This document shows, piece by piece, positions 52,686 through 59,629 of a stretch of 59,629 nucleotides of DNA. The position numbers were made by a program, and so were the translations under genes. The notes under the pieces were generated by a model that was not told the DNA's origin, did no database searches, and saw nothing but the letters and a program-made list of their open reading frames with translations. This DNA comes from Roseofilum reptotaenium CS-1145 (GTDB lineage: Bacteria; Cyanobacteriota; Cyanobacteriia; Cyanobacteriales; Desertifilaceae). The first letter of the stretch is position 1. Each line of letters starts with the position of its first letter. Location of the stretch: contig NZ_JAQMUE010000109.1 of assembly GCF_028330985.1 (NCBI RefSeq), forward strand, positions 1-59,629, in the 5' to 3' direction.

Positions 52686-54341
52686 TTAAGAGCGCAATCG
52701 TCCCGATCGCAATATACTAACGACAAGCCATAATCCAATAAAGCTGGCGGCTCCAAATAAGACAGCGCTGAGTAAAGAGAGTTGGGGACTTTGGGCATTA
52801 CTGGAAATAATGGCTGCTCCCATAATCAGGGAACCAACGAGAATGCTAAAGGAGAGGCGGTTAGCGGAGTCGTCAATACTGCGCCGAAGTCGCTCTAGAT
52901 CTTTAACCTGAATATTCCAATTCAGGGTTTCTGAGGTTAAGCGGTCGAGAAATAATTCAATTAAACGAGGGGATTGTAAGGAGAGACTTTTGAAATCGAG
53001 AGCAGTTCTGAGTAAGGTTTGAATGGGTTTATCTCCGAGCAATTGGCGCTGGAAAATATCGGTAATCAGAGGTTTAATTTGATCGAGTAAATTAATTTGG
53101 GGATTAAAGCCTCTGGCGACTCCTTCTAAGTTGGCTAAAGATTTGGCATAGAGTCCCATGTTACCGGGTAGACGAATTTTGTTTTTGCGGGCAACTTCGA
53201 GAATTTCGTAGAAGACTTCACTAAAGTTAATTTCATTCAAATTAACGTTATAGTATTTGCGAAGCATCCGTGTATAGTCGGCTTCTAAACGACTAAGATT
53301 AACGGGTTGATTAGATTCGGCTAAATCTAAGGTGAGTTGGGCGCAACGTTGAGCATCAATATCCACGATCGCCAGCAACATTTCAGTTAGAATTTGTTGA
53401 GTCCGTGGATCTAAGCGTCCAATCATGCCACAGTCTAACAGGGCCACTCTTCCATCATTGAGCAAGAAAATATTGCCAGGATGAGGATCGGCATGAAAGA
53501 AGCCGTTAATATAAATTTGTTGGAAAAAGGCCCGGAAGAGGAGGGTGGTGACCTGATCTCGTTTTTGCTCGAGCGATAGGGTGGGAGTGACAAATGGGGT
53601 TAAGTCGGCTGAAAGGAGGGGTTTGCCTTCTAACCATTCTAAAACTAGGAGTTTTTCGCTGGTATAGTCCCAGTAGACTTGGGGAATAACAAGTTGTTTG
53701 GGGTCAAACCAGCGACTGGCAGATAAATTTTCTTGCATTTGTGTGGTGAAATGGCCTTCTTTGGTGAAGTCCAATTCATCACGCAAGGATTTGGTAAATT
53801 CGTCAGCGAGGGCGACTAAATCATAGTCTTGCCCAAAATCGCTCAGTGAGGCCAGTTCGGCTAATCCTTTAATGAGGGTAATGTCTTGCTCGACAATGCG
53901 ACTAATACCAGGGCGTTGGATTTTTAATGCCACTTCTTGCCCCGTGTTGAGGGTAGCACGATGGACTTGGCCGAGGGAACCGGCGGCGATCGCCCCTGGC
54001 TCAATTTGAGGGAAGGCTTCTTCTAAGGGAACGGGTAAACTTTGCCGCAGTTGGGCCTCCACATCTGACCAAGGAACCGCAGGAACATTGGCTTGCAGAT
54101 CCGACAGAGCCGTAATATAACGACCCGGTAGTAAATCAGGTCGGGTACTGAGCAGTTGTCCTAATTTGACAAATACGGGCCCTAAATCAACCAGAATATT
54201 GCGTAATACGGTGGGAGAAGGTAACTTAGGTTCACCGGGTTGATCCCCTTTGAGCAAGCCTTCGATGTAATCCCAACCGTTGCGGAAGACGACTTCTAAG
54301 ATTTCCCGCTGGCGCGAACTGGTCTTGGTGAGTGCAAACAT
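52686..54341 (-). CDS. ABC1/AarF/UbiB family atypical kinase
   Basis: The 551-residue protein has the KxGQ motif (VFVKLGQLLSTRPDLLP), the Ala-rich nucleotide loop (AAGSLGQVH) and the VALKIQRPG lysine strand. The catalytic HADPHPGN and metal-site LLDCGMIGR are also present. Two membrane helices close the C-terminus (about 500-545). Family members (UbiB, plant ABC1K) support quinone or prenyl-lipid metabolism, in cyanobacteria usually plastoquinone or tocopherol. It converges on the nucleotidase gene and follows the mannose enzyme on the same strand. Confidence 0.94.
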   Translation of the reverse strand: MFALTKTSSRQREILEVVFRNGWDYIEGLLKGDQPGEPKLPSPTVLRNILVDLGPVFVKLGQLLSTRPDLLPGRYITALSDLQANVPAVPWSDVEAQLRQSLPVPLEEAFPQIEPGAIAAGSLGQVHRATLNTGQEVALKIQRPGISRIVEQDITLIKGLAELASLSDFGQDYDLVALADEFTKSLRDELDFTKEGHFTTQMQENLSASRWFDPKQLVIPQVYWDYTSEKLLVLEWLEGKPLLSADLTPFVTPTLSLEQKRDQVTTLLFRAFFQQIYINGFFHADPHPGNIFLLNDGRVALLDCGMIGRLDPRTQQILTEMLLAIVDIDAQRCAQLTLDLAESNQPVNLSRLEADYTRMLRKYYNVNLNEINFSEVFYEILEVARKNKIRLPGNMGLYAKSLANLEGVARGFNPQINLLDQIKPLITDIFQRQLLGDKPIQTLLRTALDFKSLSLQSPRLIELFLDRLTSETLNWNIQVKDLERLRRSIDDSANRLSFSILVGSLIMGAAIISSNAQSPQLSLLSAVLFGAASFIGLWLVVSILRSGRLRS

Positions 54342-54371
54342 GGTGGGATTAATTGGGATACTGTCTTAGTT

Positions 54372-55433
54372 TTAAAGCAAATTCTGATATTTGGGATTTT
54401 CTTTGAGCAGTCCCAGCACTTTTTTAATGTCTTGGGTGCGCTCTTTTTTGACGATTAAGGTGGCATTCCCATCACGGACAATAACGATATCTTCTAAACC
54501 AATCGTCACGACTAAACCCTCTGGATCGCGATCGTACACGATCGCCCCTTGGGTATCCAAGCTGACATGGTTGCCCAACTCTAAATTCGGCTGCTCTCCT
54601 TGCAATAGACGAGCCATGGCATTCCAGTCTCCCAGGTCATCCCAGCCAAAATCAGCCGGTAAAATATAGGCGAGTTGGGTTTTCTCCATTAAGGCATAGT
54701 CGATGGAAATTTTCGGTAACTGGCTATAAGCCGCTTTACCCTGGTTTTGCAGAGGGGTGAGAATTTCTGGGGCATGGGTGGCGAGTTCTTGCAACACAAC
54801 CCCAGCGCGGAAGATGAACATGCCGCTATTCCAGCTAAAGTTACCCTGGGCGATAAATTGTTCAGCCGTGGTGAGGTCGGGTTTTTCCGTGAAGCGTTGC
54901 ACCCGATACACGGGTAAATCCAGATAGCTACCCTTGGGTTCTCCCTGTTCAATATAGCCGTAGCCGGTGGAAGGGTAAGCGGGCTTAATACCCAGGGTAA
55001 CAATGGCTTCTTCTGTAGCCGCCAATTCTACGGCTGCTTGAATAGTTTTCTCAAAGGCGGGATAATCTCCAATCCAATGATCTGCGGGGAAAAATCCAAT
55101 GACGGCATCTTCACCATAGCGCTGGGCAATTTCGAGGGTTGTCCAAGCCACGGCTGGTGCGGTATCCCGACCTTCAGGTTCTGCGAGGAGGTTCTCTGGA
55201 GGTAGTTGGGGTAACTGCTCTTGGACTCCAGCCGCCAGTTGGCTAGAGGTGCAGATCCATAGTTTATCCCAACCTGGAGCCAGTTGAACCAGGCGATCGG
55301 CAGTGGTCTGCAACAGACTCGAACCGGTTCCATCTAAGCTCAAAAACTGCTTGGGCCGATGTTTGCGACTCAGGGGCCAAAAGCGCTCTCCTTTTCCCCC
55401 AGCTAAAATCACAGGCACAACGGTATGAGACAT
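54372..55433 (-). CDS. manC: Mannose-1-phosphate guanylyltransferase
   Basis: About 353 residues from ATG 55433 (MSHTVVPVILAGG), with AAGGAG about 10 bp upstream. Nucleotidyltransferase signature GGKGERFWPLSRKHRPKQFL, then FFPADHWIGD, TLGIKPAYPSTGYGYIE, FTEKPDL and WNSGMFIFRA are all present. It makes GDP-mannose from mannose-1-phosphate and GTP for glycans. It lacks the fused isomerase domain of bifunctional ManC proteins, as is usual in cyanobacteria. It lies upstream of the AarF-type kinase, 30 bp apart. Confidence 0.93.
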   Translation of the reverse strand: MSHTVVPVILAGGKGERFWPLSRKHRPKQFLSLDGTGSSLLQTTADRLVQLAPGWDKLWICTSSQLAAGVQEQLPQLPPENLLAEPEGRDTAPAVAWTTLEIAQRYGEDAVIGFFPADHWIGDYPAFEKTIQAAVELAATEEAIVTLGIKPAYPSTGYGYIEQGEPKGSYLDLPVYRVQRFTEKPDLTTAEQFIAQGNFSWNSGMFIFRAGVVLQELATHAPEILTPLQNQGKAAYSQLPKISIDYALMEKTQLAYILPADFGWDDLGDWNAMARLLQGEQPNLELGNHVSLDTQGAIVYDRDPEGLVVTIGLEDIVIVRDGNATLIVKKERTQDIKKVLGLLKENPKYQNLL

Positions 55434-55487
55434 GGTGCAGAACTCCTTAAGGTTGCAAGGTTCAACTGTGGCTATCGTAGCATTCAA

Positions 55488-55516
55488 TTAACAATTAATA
55501 ATTAACAATTAACAAT
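55488..55516. repeat. AT-rich heptamer repeat (TTAACAA)
   Basis: About three to four TTAACAA/TTAATAA units lie between manC and the broken Uma2 gene. Confidence 0.6.
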
Positions 55517-55626
55517 GATGAAATATTAGTTTGTGTAGTAAATTATTGTATGGAAAATTTATCTGGTGGGTGCGAGAAGTGCAAAGAAACCGAGTTTCTA
55601 GCGGCCCCCTAGCAAATGCTCGATAC

Positions 55627-56235
55627 CTAAGACCAAATTCGTTCCATTGAAAGTGTAAAGGAGGGTAAAACCCCTTCTCCCGATAAAGCGATCGCATTTT
55701 CCACCACTTCCACCACTCGATCCGCCCGATAAATTTCTACTCGCTTATTCTTCGGATCGATCAGCTATCCTAACTGAGTGCCATTATCTAGATATTCCTG
55801 CATCTTAGTCCGCAGATCTTTCAGGCTATCCGTCTTAGAGCGCAACTCTACAACAAAGTCAGGACATAGGGGAATAAAGCCTTCCCTCTGTTCAGGAGTC
55901 AGCGCTTCCCATTTATCTTTGCTTACCCAAGAGGCATCCGGGGATCTGTTCGCTCCATTGGGCAACTCAAATCCGGTTGATGAGTCAAAGTATTCCCCTA
56001 ATTTCTGATTCGCTTCACCCCAAATACCGAGCTGAGTGCCGATTTTCGCATTTCGTTTACCGGTTTCGCCCCCTGTGGGTGGATTCACAATCAGTTCTCC
56101 TGTAGTAGTGCGTTCAAGTCTAAGATCGCGATTGGCGCTAACCAATGCCACAAACTGTTCCCGTGTCACCTGGAGCAGTAGCTGGTCAGGTAATTGGAGT
56201 AGAAGCGGTTTAGGTTGGGAAGGAGCCTGTACCAT
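55627..56235 (-). pseudogene. Uma2-family nuclease gene broken by an in-frame TAG
   Basis: From ATG 56235 the frame reads MVQAPSQPKPLLLQLPDQ, then the Uma2 blocks RDLRLERTTTGELIVNPPTG, SPDASWVSKDKWE and CPDFVVELRSKTDS (D...E-x-K, the PD-(D/E)xK nuclease core). It reaches NGTQLG and TAG 55765-55767. It continues in the same frame as LIDPKNKRVEIYRADR to RIWS and TAG 55627. Uma2 proteins read LGWLIDP here, so TGG has become TAG. The broken tail is about 46 codons of a 202-codon gene. The catalytic core lies before the stop, so a shortened protein could still fold. The neighbour at 56335 is an intact, divergent Uma2 gene. Confidence 0.85.
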
Positions 56236-56334
56236 CAGAATTTACCTTACGCTGCTTTCATTGCACTTCTATTTTAACTATACTCTAGAAATAAGCTCAC
56301 AACAATTGCTCCAAATATCAGAGGTTTTACCCCT

Positions 56335-56925
56335 ATGGTGATACAAGCAGAAAAAACTAAAACCTATACTCCCGAAGAGTATCTAGAGCAAGAAGTTAAC
56401 AGTGATGAACGCCATGAATATATTGATGGGGAGATTATTCTAATGACGGGTGGAATGCCAAATCATAACACAATTGTCCTAAGTTTGGGGGCAACCCTGC
56501 ATTTTTGTCTCAAACGTCAACCCTACTTTGTCTTTGTCACCGATCAGCGATTGTGGATTCCCGAAAAACGGATCTATACTTACCCTGATGTGATGGTTGT
56601 TCAGGGAGAATTGCAATTGCAAGAAGGACGTAAAGATACCCTTACCAATCCTATCCTAATTGCAGAAGTTTTATCGAAGTCTACCCAGGGATACGATCGC
56701 GGCCAAAAATTCCAAGCCTATCGCACAATTCCCAGCTTACAAGAATATCTGTTAATCGATCAATATACGATGCATGTGGAGTGCTATTATCGCACTGAAT
56801 CCAATCAATGGGTGTTATCAGAATACAACCAGCCAGAATCTCTCATCCAGTTGAATAGCATTCCTGGCGAAATTTCCCTAGTAGATTTGTATGATAAAGT
56901 TGATTTTCAAAGGGATTTCGAATAG
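56335..56925 (+). CDS. Uma2-family putative endonuclease
   Basis: The 196-residue protein has the Uma2/DUF820 blocks YTPEEYLEQEVNSDERHEYIDG, the catalytic-region YPDVMVV and LIAEVLSKST (D...E-x-x-K-like), and the tail GQKFQAYRTIPSLQEYLLID. Uma2 proteins are highly expanded in cyanobacteria and structurally resemble restriction endonucleases; their target is unknown. It is divergent from a broken Uma2 gene of different sequence, not a simple duplicate. Confidence 0.93.
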   Translation: MVIQAEKTKTYTPEEYLEQEVNSDERHEYIDGEIILMTGGMPNHNTIVLSLGATLHFCLKRQPYFVFVTDQRLWIPEKRIYTYPDVMVVQGELQLQEGRKDTLTNPILIAEVLSKSTQGYDRGQKFQAYRTIPSLQEYLLIDQYTMHVECYYRTESNQWVLSEYNQPESLIQLNSIPGEISLVDLYDKVDFQRDFE

Positions 56926-56954
56926 AAGGAATAGCGGTTTAAGGGGACTGGATA

Positions 56955-57914
56955 TTAATTATTGGATTCATCATCTTTCCAGCTCTCTACACGAGATATA
57001 TAATACTCTTTAATCCATTCTTTCTTAATAATGGCGTTGGATGGTGCATCCCATAGTAGATCTCCTCTGGCTAAATCCCAGGGAGGTTCTTTACGAATCA
57101 TTTGTTCTAACTCATAGCAATCAAAAATTAAATATTTTTTGGTCACTATATCCAAAAAATCCATGACTACTCTAGGGATTTCATGTGGTGTTTTTTTTAC
57201 AATTGGCTGCCATTCAAATTTCTTATATTCCTCGTATAATACCGGAATAACTGGCCCATTTGTCCAAGCTTCAAAATCCTCTTTAAAGAGGGGGATTTTG
57301 TGGATTCCCAAATACCAAGCTTGAGCATAGTAAACCAGTTTTTGGATTTTACTATTATTGACAAAGTAATTCTTTTGGTTAGCTAAATAGATTAGATTGT
57401 CTGCAATATCAATACAAGATAAAGTTTTTTCTTTAAATGGCCATTCTTCTTCAAAATAAAATTCATATTTTTCTTTGAGGCGTTCGAGCGTTTCTAAGTC
57501 GTACTGCTCGTAAGCACCTTGCATTCCTTCCATAAAGCACTGGAAAACTTTATTTTCAGCGTCTACATATCTGTTCTTACGGCGTAAAAGTATAGAGCAA
57601 CATCCGGCATACATATCCATAAAATAGTAGGCTTTCTCTGGCGCAACTTCCTTAGCCTTAGTCAACCATTTATAAGAGGCATCATACTTCTGCTGATTAA
57701 ATCTAATTGTGCCTAAAAAATAAAGGCATTTAAATTTACACTGAGAATGGTCAGGCAACCATTTTTCAATGCGAATAAAATCTCTAGCAATTTTTTCTAA
57801 TTGTTTTGGGTCATCTTTGGTTTCCTCAGAGCTGGAGTCTTTACCTAGAGCAAAATATCTTTGACAAACTCGCTTGAATAGTTCTTCAGTAGCTTTTTGA
57901 GATAGGCTGGTCAT
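56955..57914 (-). CDS. TPR-like region fused to a Panacea (DUF4065) domain
   Basis: The 319-residue protein has an N-terminal helical region (about 1-150) with TPR-like pairs (FLGTIRFNQQKYDASYKWLTKA). A C-terminal Panacea domain follows (about 165-300): IADNLIYLANQ...SKIQKLVYYAQAWYLGI, LFKEDFEAWTNGPVIPVLYEEYKKF, and a later block EPPWDLARG. Panacea proteins are known as versatile antitoxins and are also found alone in phages and plasmids. No toxin gene lies next to it here. The gene is AT-rich and the gap to the LCP gene has an inverted repeat that could be an operator. It may be an orphan antitoxin or a fused system. Confidence 0.85.
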   Translation of the reverse strand: MTSLSQKATEELFKRVCQRYFALGKDSSSEETKDDPKQLEKIARDFIRIEKWLPDHSQCKFKCLYFLGTIRFNQQKYDASYKWLTKAKEVAPEKAYYFMDMYAGCCSILLRRKNRYVDAENKVFQCFMEGMQGAYEQYDLETLERLKEKYEFYFEEEWPFKEKTLSCIDIADNLIYLANQKNYFVNNSKIQKLVYYAQAWYLGIHKIPLFKEDFEAWTNGPVIPVLYEEYKKFEWQPIVKKTPHEIPRVVMDFLDIVTKKYLIFDCYELEQMIRKEPPWDLARGDLLWDAPSNAIIKKEWIKEYYISRVESWKDDESNN

Positions 57915-57938
57915 GTTTCAATATGGAGGTGAGCAATA

Positions 57939-57957
57939 ATAATATGATCGCTATTAT
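57939..57957. promoter_or_regulatory. Possible operator/promoter of the Panacea-domain gene
   Basis: ATAATA (57939-57944) and TATTAT (57952-57957) are an inverted repeat with a 7-nt spacer. On the minus strand the right arm gives a TATAAT-like -10. It lies about 25 bp upstream of ATG 57914. Confidence 0.35.
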
Positions 57958-58076
57958 ATACCGCCAGCAGATTCAATGGCGAGGGGCAGGCGATCGCCGG
58001 GTTGCTCTTTTGAGAGAATTTATAACGATATTCTGAGTCGGTGTAGCTGTATGTCACAATAGCCTTTGATCGTTGA

Positions 58077-59438
58077 TTGTATAGGTTCACGAACTTGTCT
58101 GGACTGATTGACTATTCTTCTCGCAAAGATTCATGGGATCGTGGCTCTAGGGTAATCCAAGCCAATCAGGTGTTATTCTGGTGTTATGTGATTATTATCA
58201 CCACACTGATTTCCGCCACATTGGGGGCGATCGCCGCTTTGCTAGTCCCCAAACAACTGATTACAATGGTGCAAGAGGAACCCCAAGAGCAAGCGCCTCT
58301 GGTGAATTTGGGGTATCCTTTTCAATATCGTCTCAGGCGATCGATGAATCTGTTGATCATGGGAGTTGATCGCGGATCGAGTCCTGGTTTTAGGGGTCGC
58401 AGCGATACGATCTTGCTCTTGCGTATTGATCCCAAAACCCAAACCATTAACCTGCTCTCCATTCCCAGGGATACCCAAGTGCAAGTTCCCCAACTGGGAG
58501 AGCGCAAAATCAATGAAGTCAACTTTTTAGGCGGTCCAGAGGTCACTATTGATGCAATTGAAGACCTGCTTAAGGGAATTCAGATCGATCGCTACATTCG
58601 CATTCAAAGAGGAGCTTTAACTGAATTAGTCGATCGCCTGGGAGGACTAGAGGTTTATGTTCCTAAGCCCATGTCCTACATCGATTATACCCAGGGCTTA
58701 ACCATTGAACTCCTTCCTGGATGGCAAACCCTCAATGGTCAGCAAGCAGAGGATTTTGTCCGTTTTCGGGGGGATGCACTCGGTGATATTGGTCGGGTGC
58801 AACGTCAACAATTACTCCTCAAAGCCATCCAGCAACGCCTCAAAAATCCCGTAGTCATTCCCCGGCTTGCACAAGTGCTGAGAACAATGGAACCCTATAT
58901 CGATACCAACTTGAGTCCAGAAGAAAGAATTGCCCTGATGCAGTTTACCCTGGATATGGACAACGAGGCTCTGAAAATGGTCATGCTCCCCGGTTCTTCC
59001 CAATTCTCGCCTTTCGAGAATACCAGTTATTGGATTATGGACGACGATGGCCGCGATCGCATTCTCCGAGAATATTTCCAGCAATTTTGGCAGGGAAATG
59101 TTTGGGATACTCCCGATTATAGTGTTTCCATGGGGCGAGACCCCATATCTCTCAGAATTGCCATTCAAAATGCCACTACTCAACCTGAATTAGCCAATCA
59201 GGTTGCCGATTATTTAGAATCGAAAGGCTATTATGACCTCTATTTCATTCCTGATTGGCCTCACCCCCTAAAAACCACTCAAGTTGTTGTCCAAAAAGGA
59301 GATATTAAAGGCGGAGAAATCCTATTAGAAGAGTTGGGAATTGGCACGCTAGAAGCCATGTCTACCGGAGATCTAAGCTCGGATCTAACCCTAAGAATTG
59401 GAGAGGATTGGTTATCTGAATTTCCCCCCAATCCTTAG
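58077..59438 (+). CDS. LytR-CpsA-Psr (LCP) family cell-wall glycopolymer transferase
   Basis: About 453 residues. One membrane helix (about 33-57; VIIITTLISATLGAIAALLV) precedes an extracytoplasmic LCP domain: MNLLIMGVDRG, RSDTILLLRID, LLSIPRDTQVQVP, FVRFRGDALGDIGRVQRQQ. A C-terminal LytR_C domain follows (ISLRIAIQNATTQPELANQV). LCP enzymes attach polysaccharides to peptidoglycan from undecaprenyl carriers. The start is uncertain: TTG 58077 opens the frame and no ATG or good ribosome-binding site precedes the helix. TTG 58095 is another option. Confidence 0.9.
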   Translation: MYRFTNLSGLIDYSSRKDSWDRGSRVIQANQVLFWCYVIIITTLISATLGAIAALLVPKQLITMVQEEPQEQAPLVNLGYPFQYRLRRSMNLLIMGVDRGSSPGFRGRSDTILLLRIDPKTQTINLLSIPRDTQVQVPQLGERKINEVNFLGGPEVTIDAIEDLLKGIQIDRYIRIQRGALTELVDRLGGLEVYVPKPMSYIDYTQGLTIELLPGWQTLNGQQAEDFVRFRGDALGDIGRVQRQQLLLKAIQQRLKNPVVIPRLAQVLRTMEPYIDTNLSPEERIALMQFTLDMDNEALKMVMLPGSSQFSPFENTSYWIMDDDGRDRILREYFQQFWQGNVWDTPDYSVSMGRDPISLRIAIQNATTQPELANQVADYLESKGYYDLYFIPDWPHPLKTTQVVVQKGDIKGGEILLEELGIGTLEAMSTGDLSSDLTLRIGEDWLSEFPPNP

Positions 59439-59517
59439 ATTAAAGCGCTTGCTACCTCCAGTCAAGGCAGTAGTGGATTGTTTCATCTAATTTGATGCAT
59501 TAGATTTTGTTTGTAGT

Positions 59518-59533
59518 GAGGGCTAAAGCCCTC
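59518..59533. repeat. 16-bp palindrome (GAGGGCT/AGCCCTC)
   Basis: GAGGGCTAAAGCCCTC is a near-perfect palindrome. It is followed by a second hairpin (AAGCAC-TCTTC-GTGCTT at about 59549-59565). Such elements are common cyanobacterial intergenic repeats. Confidence 0.6.
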
Positions 59534-59609
59534 TCCAGCTAGGCTTTTAAGCACTCTTCGTGCTTACTAAAAACAAAGCACTATTTTAGATAAAACAGTC
59601 CAGTAGGGT

Positions 59610-59629
59610 GCGTTACGCCAGCGTAACGC
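59610..59629. repeat. Inverted repeat GCGTTACGC/GCGTAACGC at the window end
   Basis: Nine-base arms (59610-59618 and 59621-59629) are perfectly complementary around two bases, preceded by AGTAGGGT. This is a familiar cyanobacterial repetitive element and runs to the edge of the window. Confidence 0.6.

Noticed and set aside
5555-55516. Intergenic heptamer repeats as CRISPR arrays
   Set aside because: Units are 7 bp without unique spacers and no cas genes are present.
22363-55767. Amber (TAG) recoding as an explanation for the in-frame stops
   Set aside because: lysA, rimI and the peroxiredoxin end in TAG at the expected family length, so general readthrough would damage core proteins.
1-59629. 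tRNA, rRNA, tmRNA, RNase P RNA or SRP RNA genes
   Set aside because: I looked through the gaps for cloverleaf-type arms and conserved core motifs and found none I could support.

Overview
The window is chromosomal DNA of a cyanobacterium, most likely a filamentous, Oscillatoriales/Desertifilales-like lineage (the lineage is an inference). The octamer GCGATCGC and its GCGATCG core recur dozens of times (HIP1 signature). The gene set is typically cyanobacterial: lysA-cdaA-uppS, Ycf46/Ycf35-type proteins, XisH/XisI, an alr0857-type protein, a BfrA/BfrB pair and RppA-like signalling. Many intergenic gaps hold degenerate heptamer repeats (GGGAATA, GGTAATG, TTAACAA types). Most genes look like intact housekeeping genes. 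I found no rRNA, tRNA or CRISPR array. Layout: 1-700 holds transposon debris (the end of an IS630-type transposase and a decayed IS607 recombinase). 718-3821 is a two-gene M16 peptidase operon. 3867-7178 is lysA-cdaA-uppS (lysine/peptidoglycan precursor, c-di-AMP, undecaprenyl lipid), divergent from rimI. 8126-13146 mixes a nonsense-broken small gene, a peroxiredoxin-like protein, a truncated TPR-FkbM gene, a membrane protein with a degenerate GGDEF domain, a phytochelatin-synthase-like protease and a histidine phosphatase. 13201-19317 has a fused PabB-PabC enzyme, a PAS-GAF histidine kinase, a methyltransferase and an SPFH protein. 19515-22422 is a run of small genes, with a structured RNA leader in front of a small HNH protein and an xisI/xisH pair whose xisH is broken. 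glgB follows. 25167-40353 is very rich in signalling genes: two hybrid kinase/response-regulator groups, a class III nucleotidyl cyclase with a receiver domain, a PleD-like cyclase, an RppA-like regulator beside a nonsense-interrupted kinase, and an AT-rich TrpF-like protein. rpiA and mgtE are embedded among them. 40688-59438 holds a FGGY sugar kinase, a flavin monooxygenase, an iron-storage cluster (binding protein, bfrA, bfrB, divergent bfd with a Fur-like box), two inositol-phosphatase-fold enzymes, alr, a Ycf46/Ycf35 region, an AarF kinase, a GDP-mannose enzyme, a pair of Uma2 nucleases (one broken), a Panacea-domain protein and an LCP-family cell-wall ligase. Two themes stand out. First, several accessory genes (xisH, a Uma2 gene, a histidine kinase, a small ORF) each carry one in-frame stop that a single transition would explain, while genes with certain ends use the same stop codons; this points to recent pseudogenisation, not recoding. 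Second, the leader upstream of the HNH gene at 20686 can form a chain of stems ending in two mutually exclusive hairpins, one of which covers the ribosome-binding site. It is the best candidate here for an undescribed regulatory RNA or RNA-nuclease pair.
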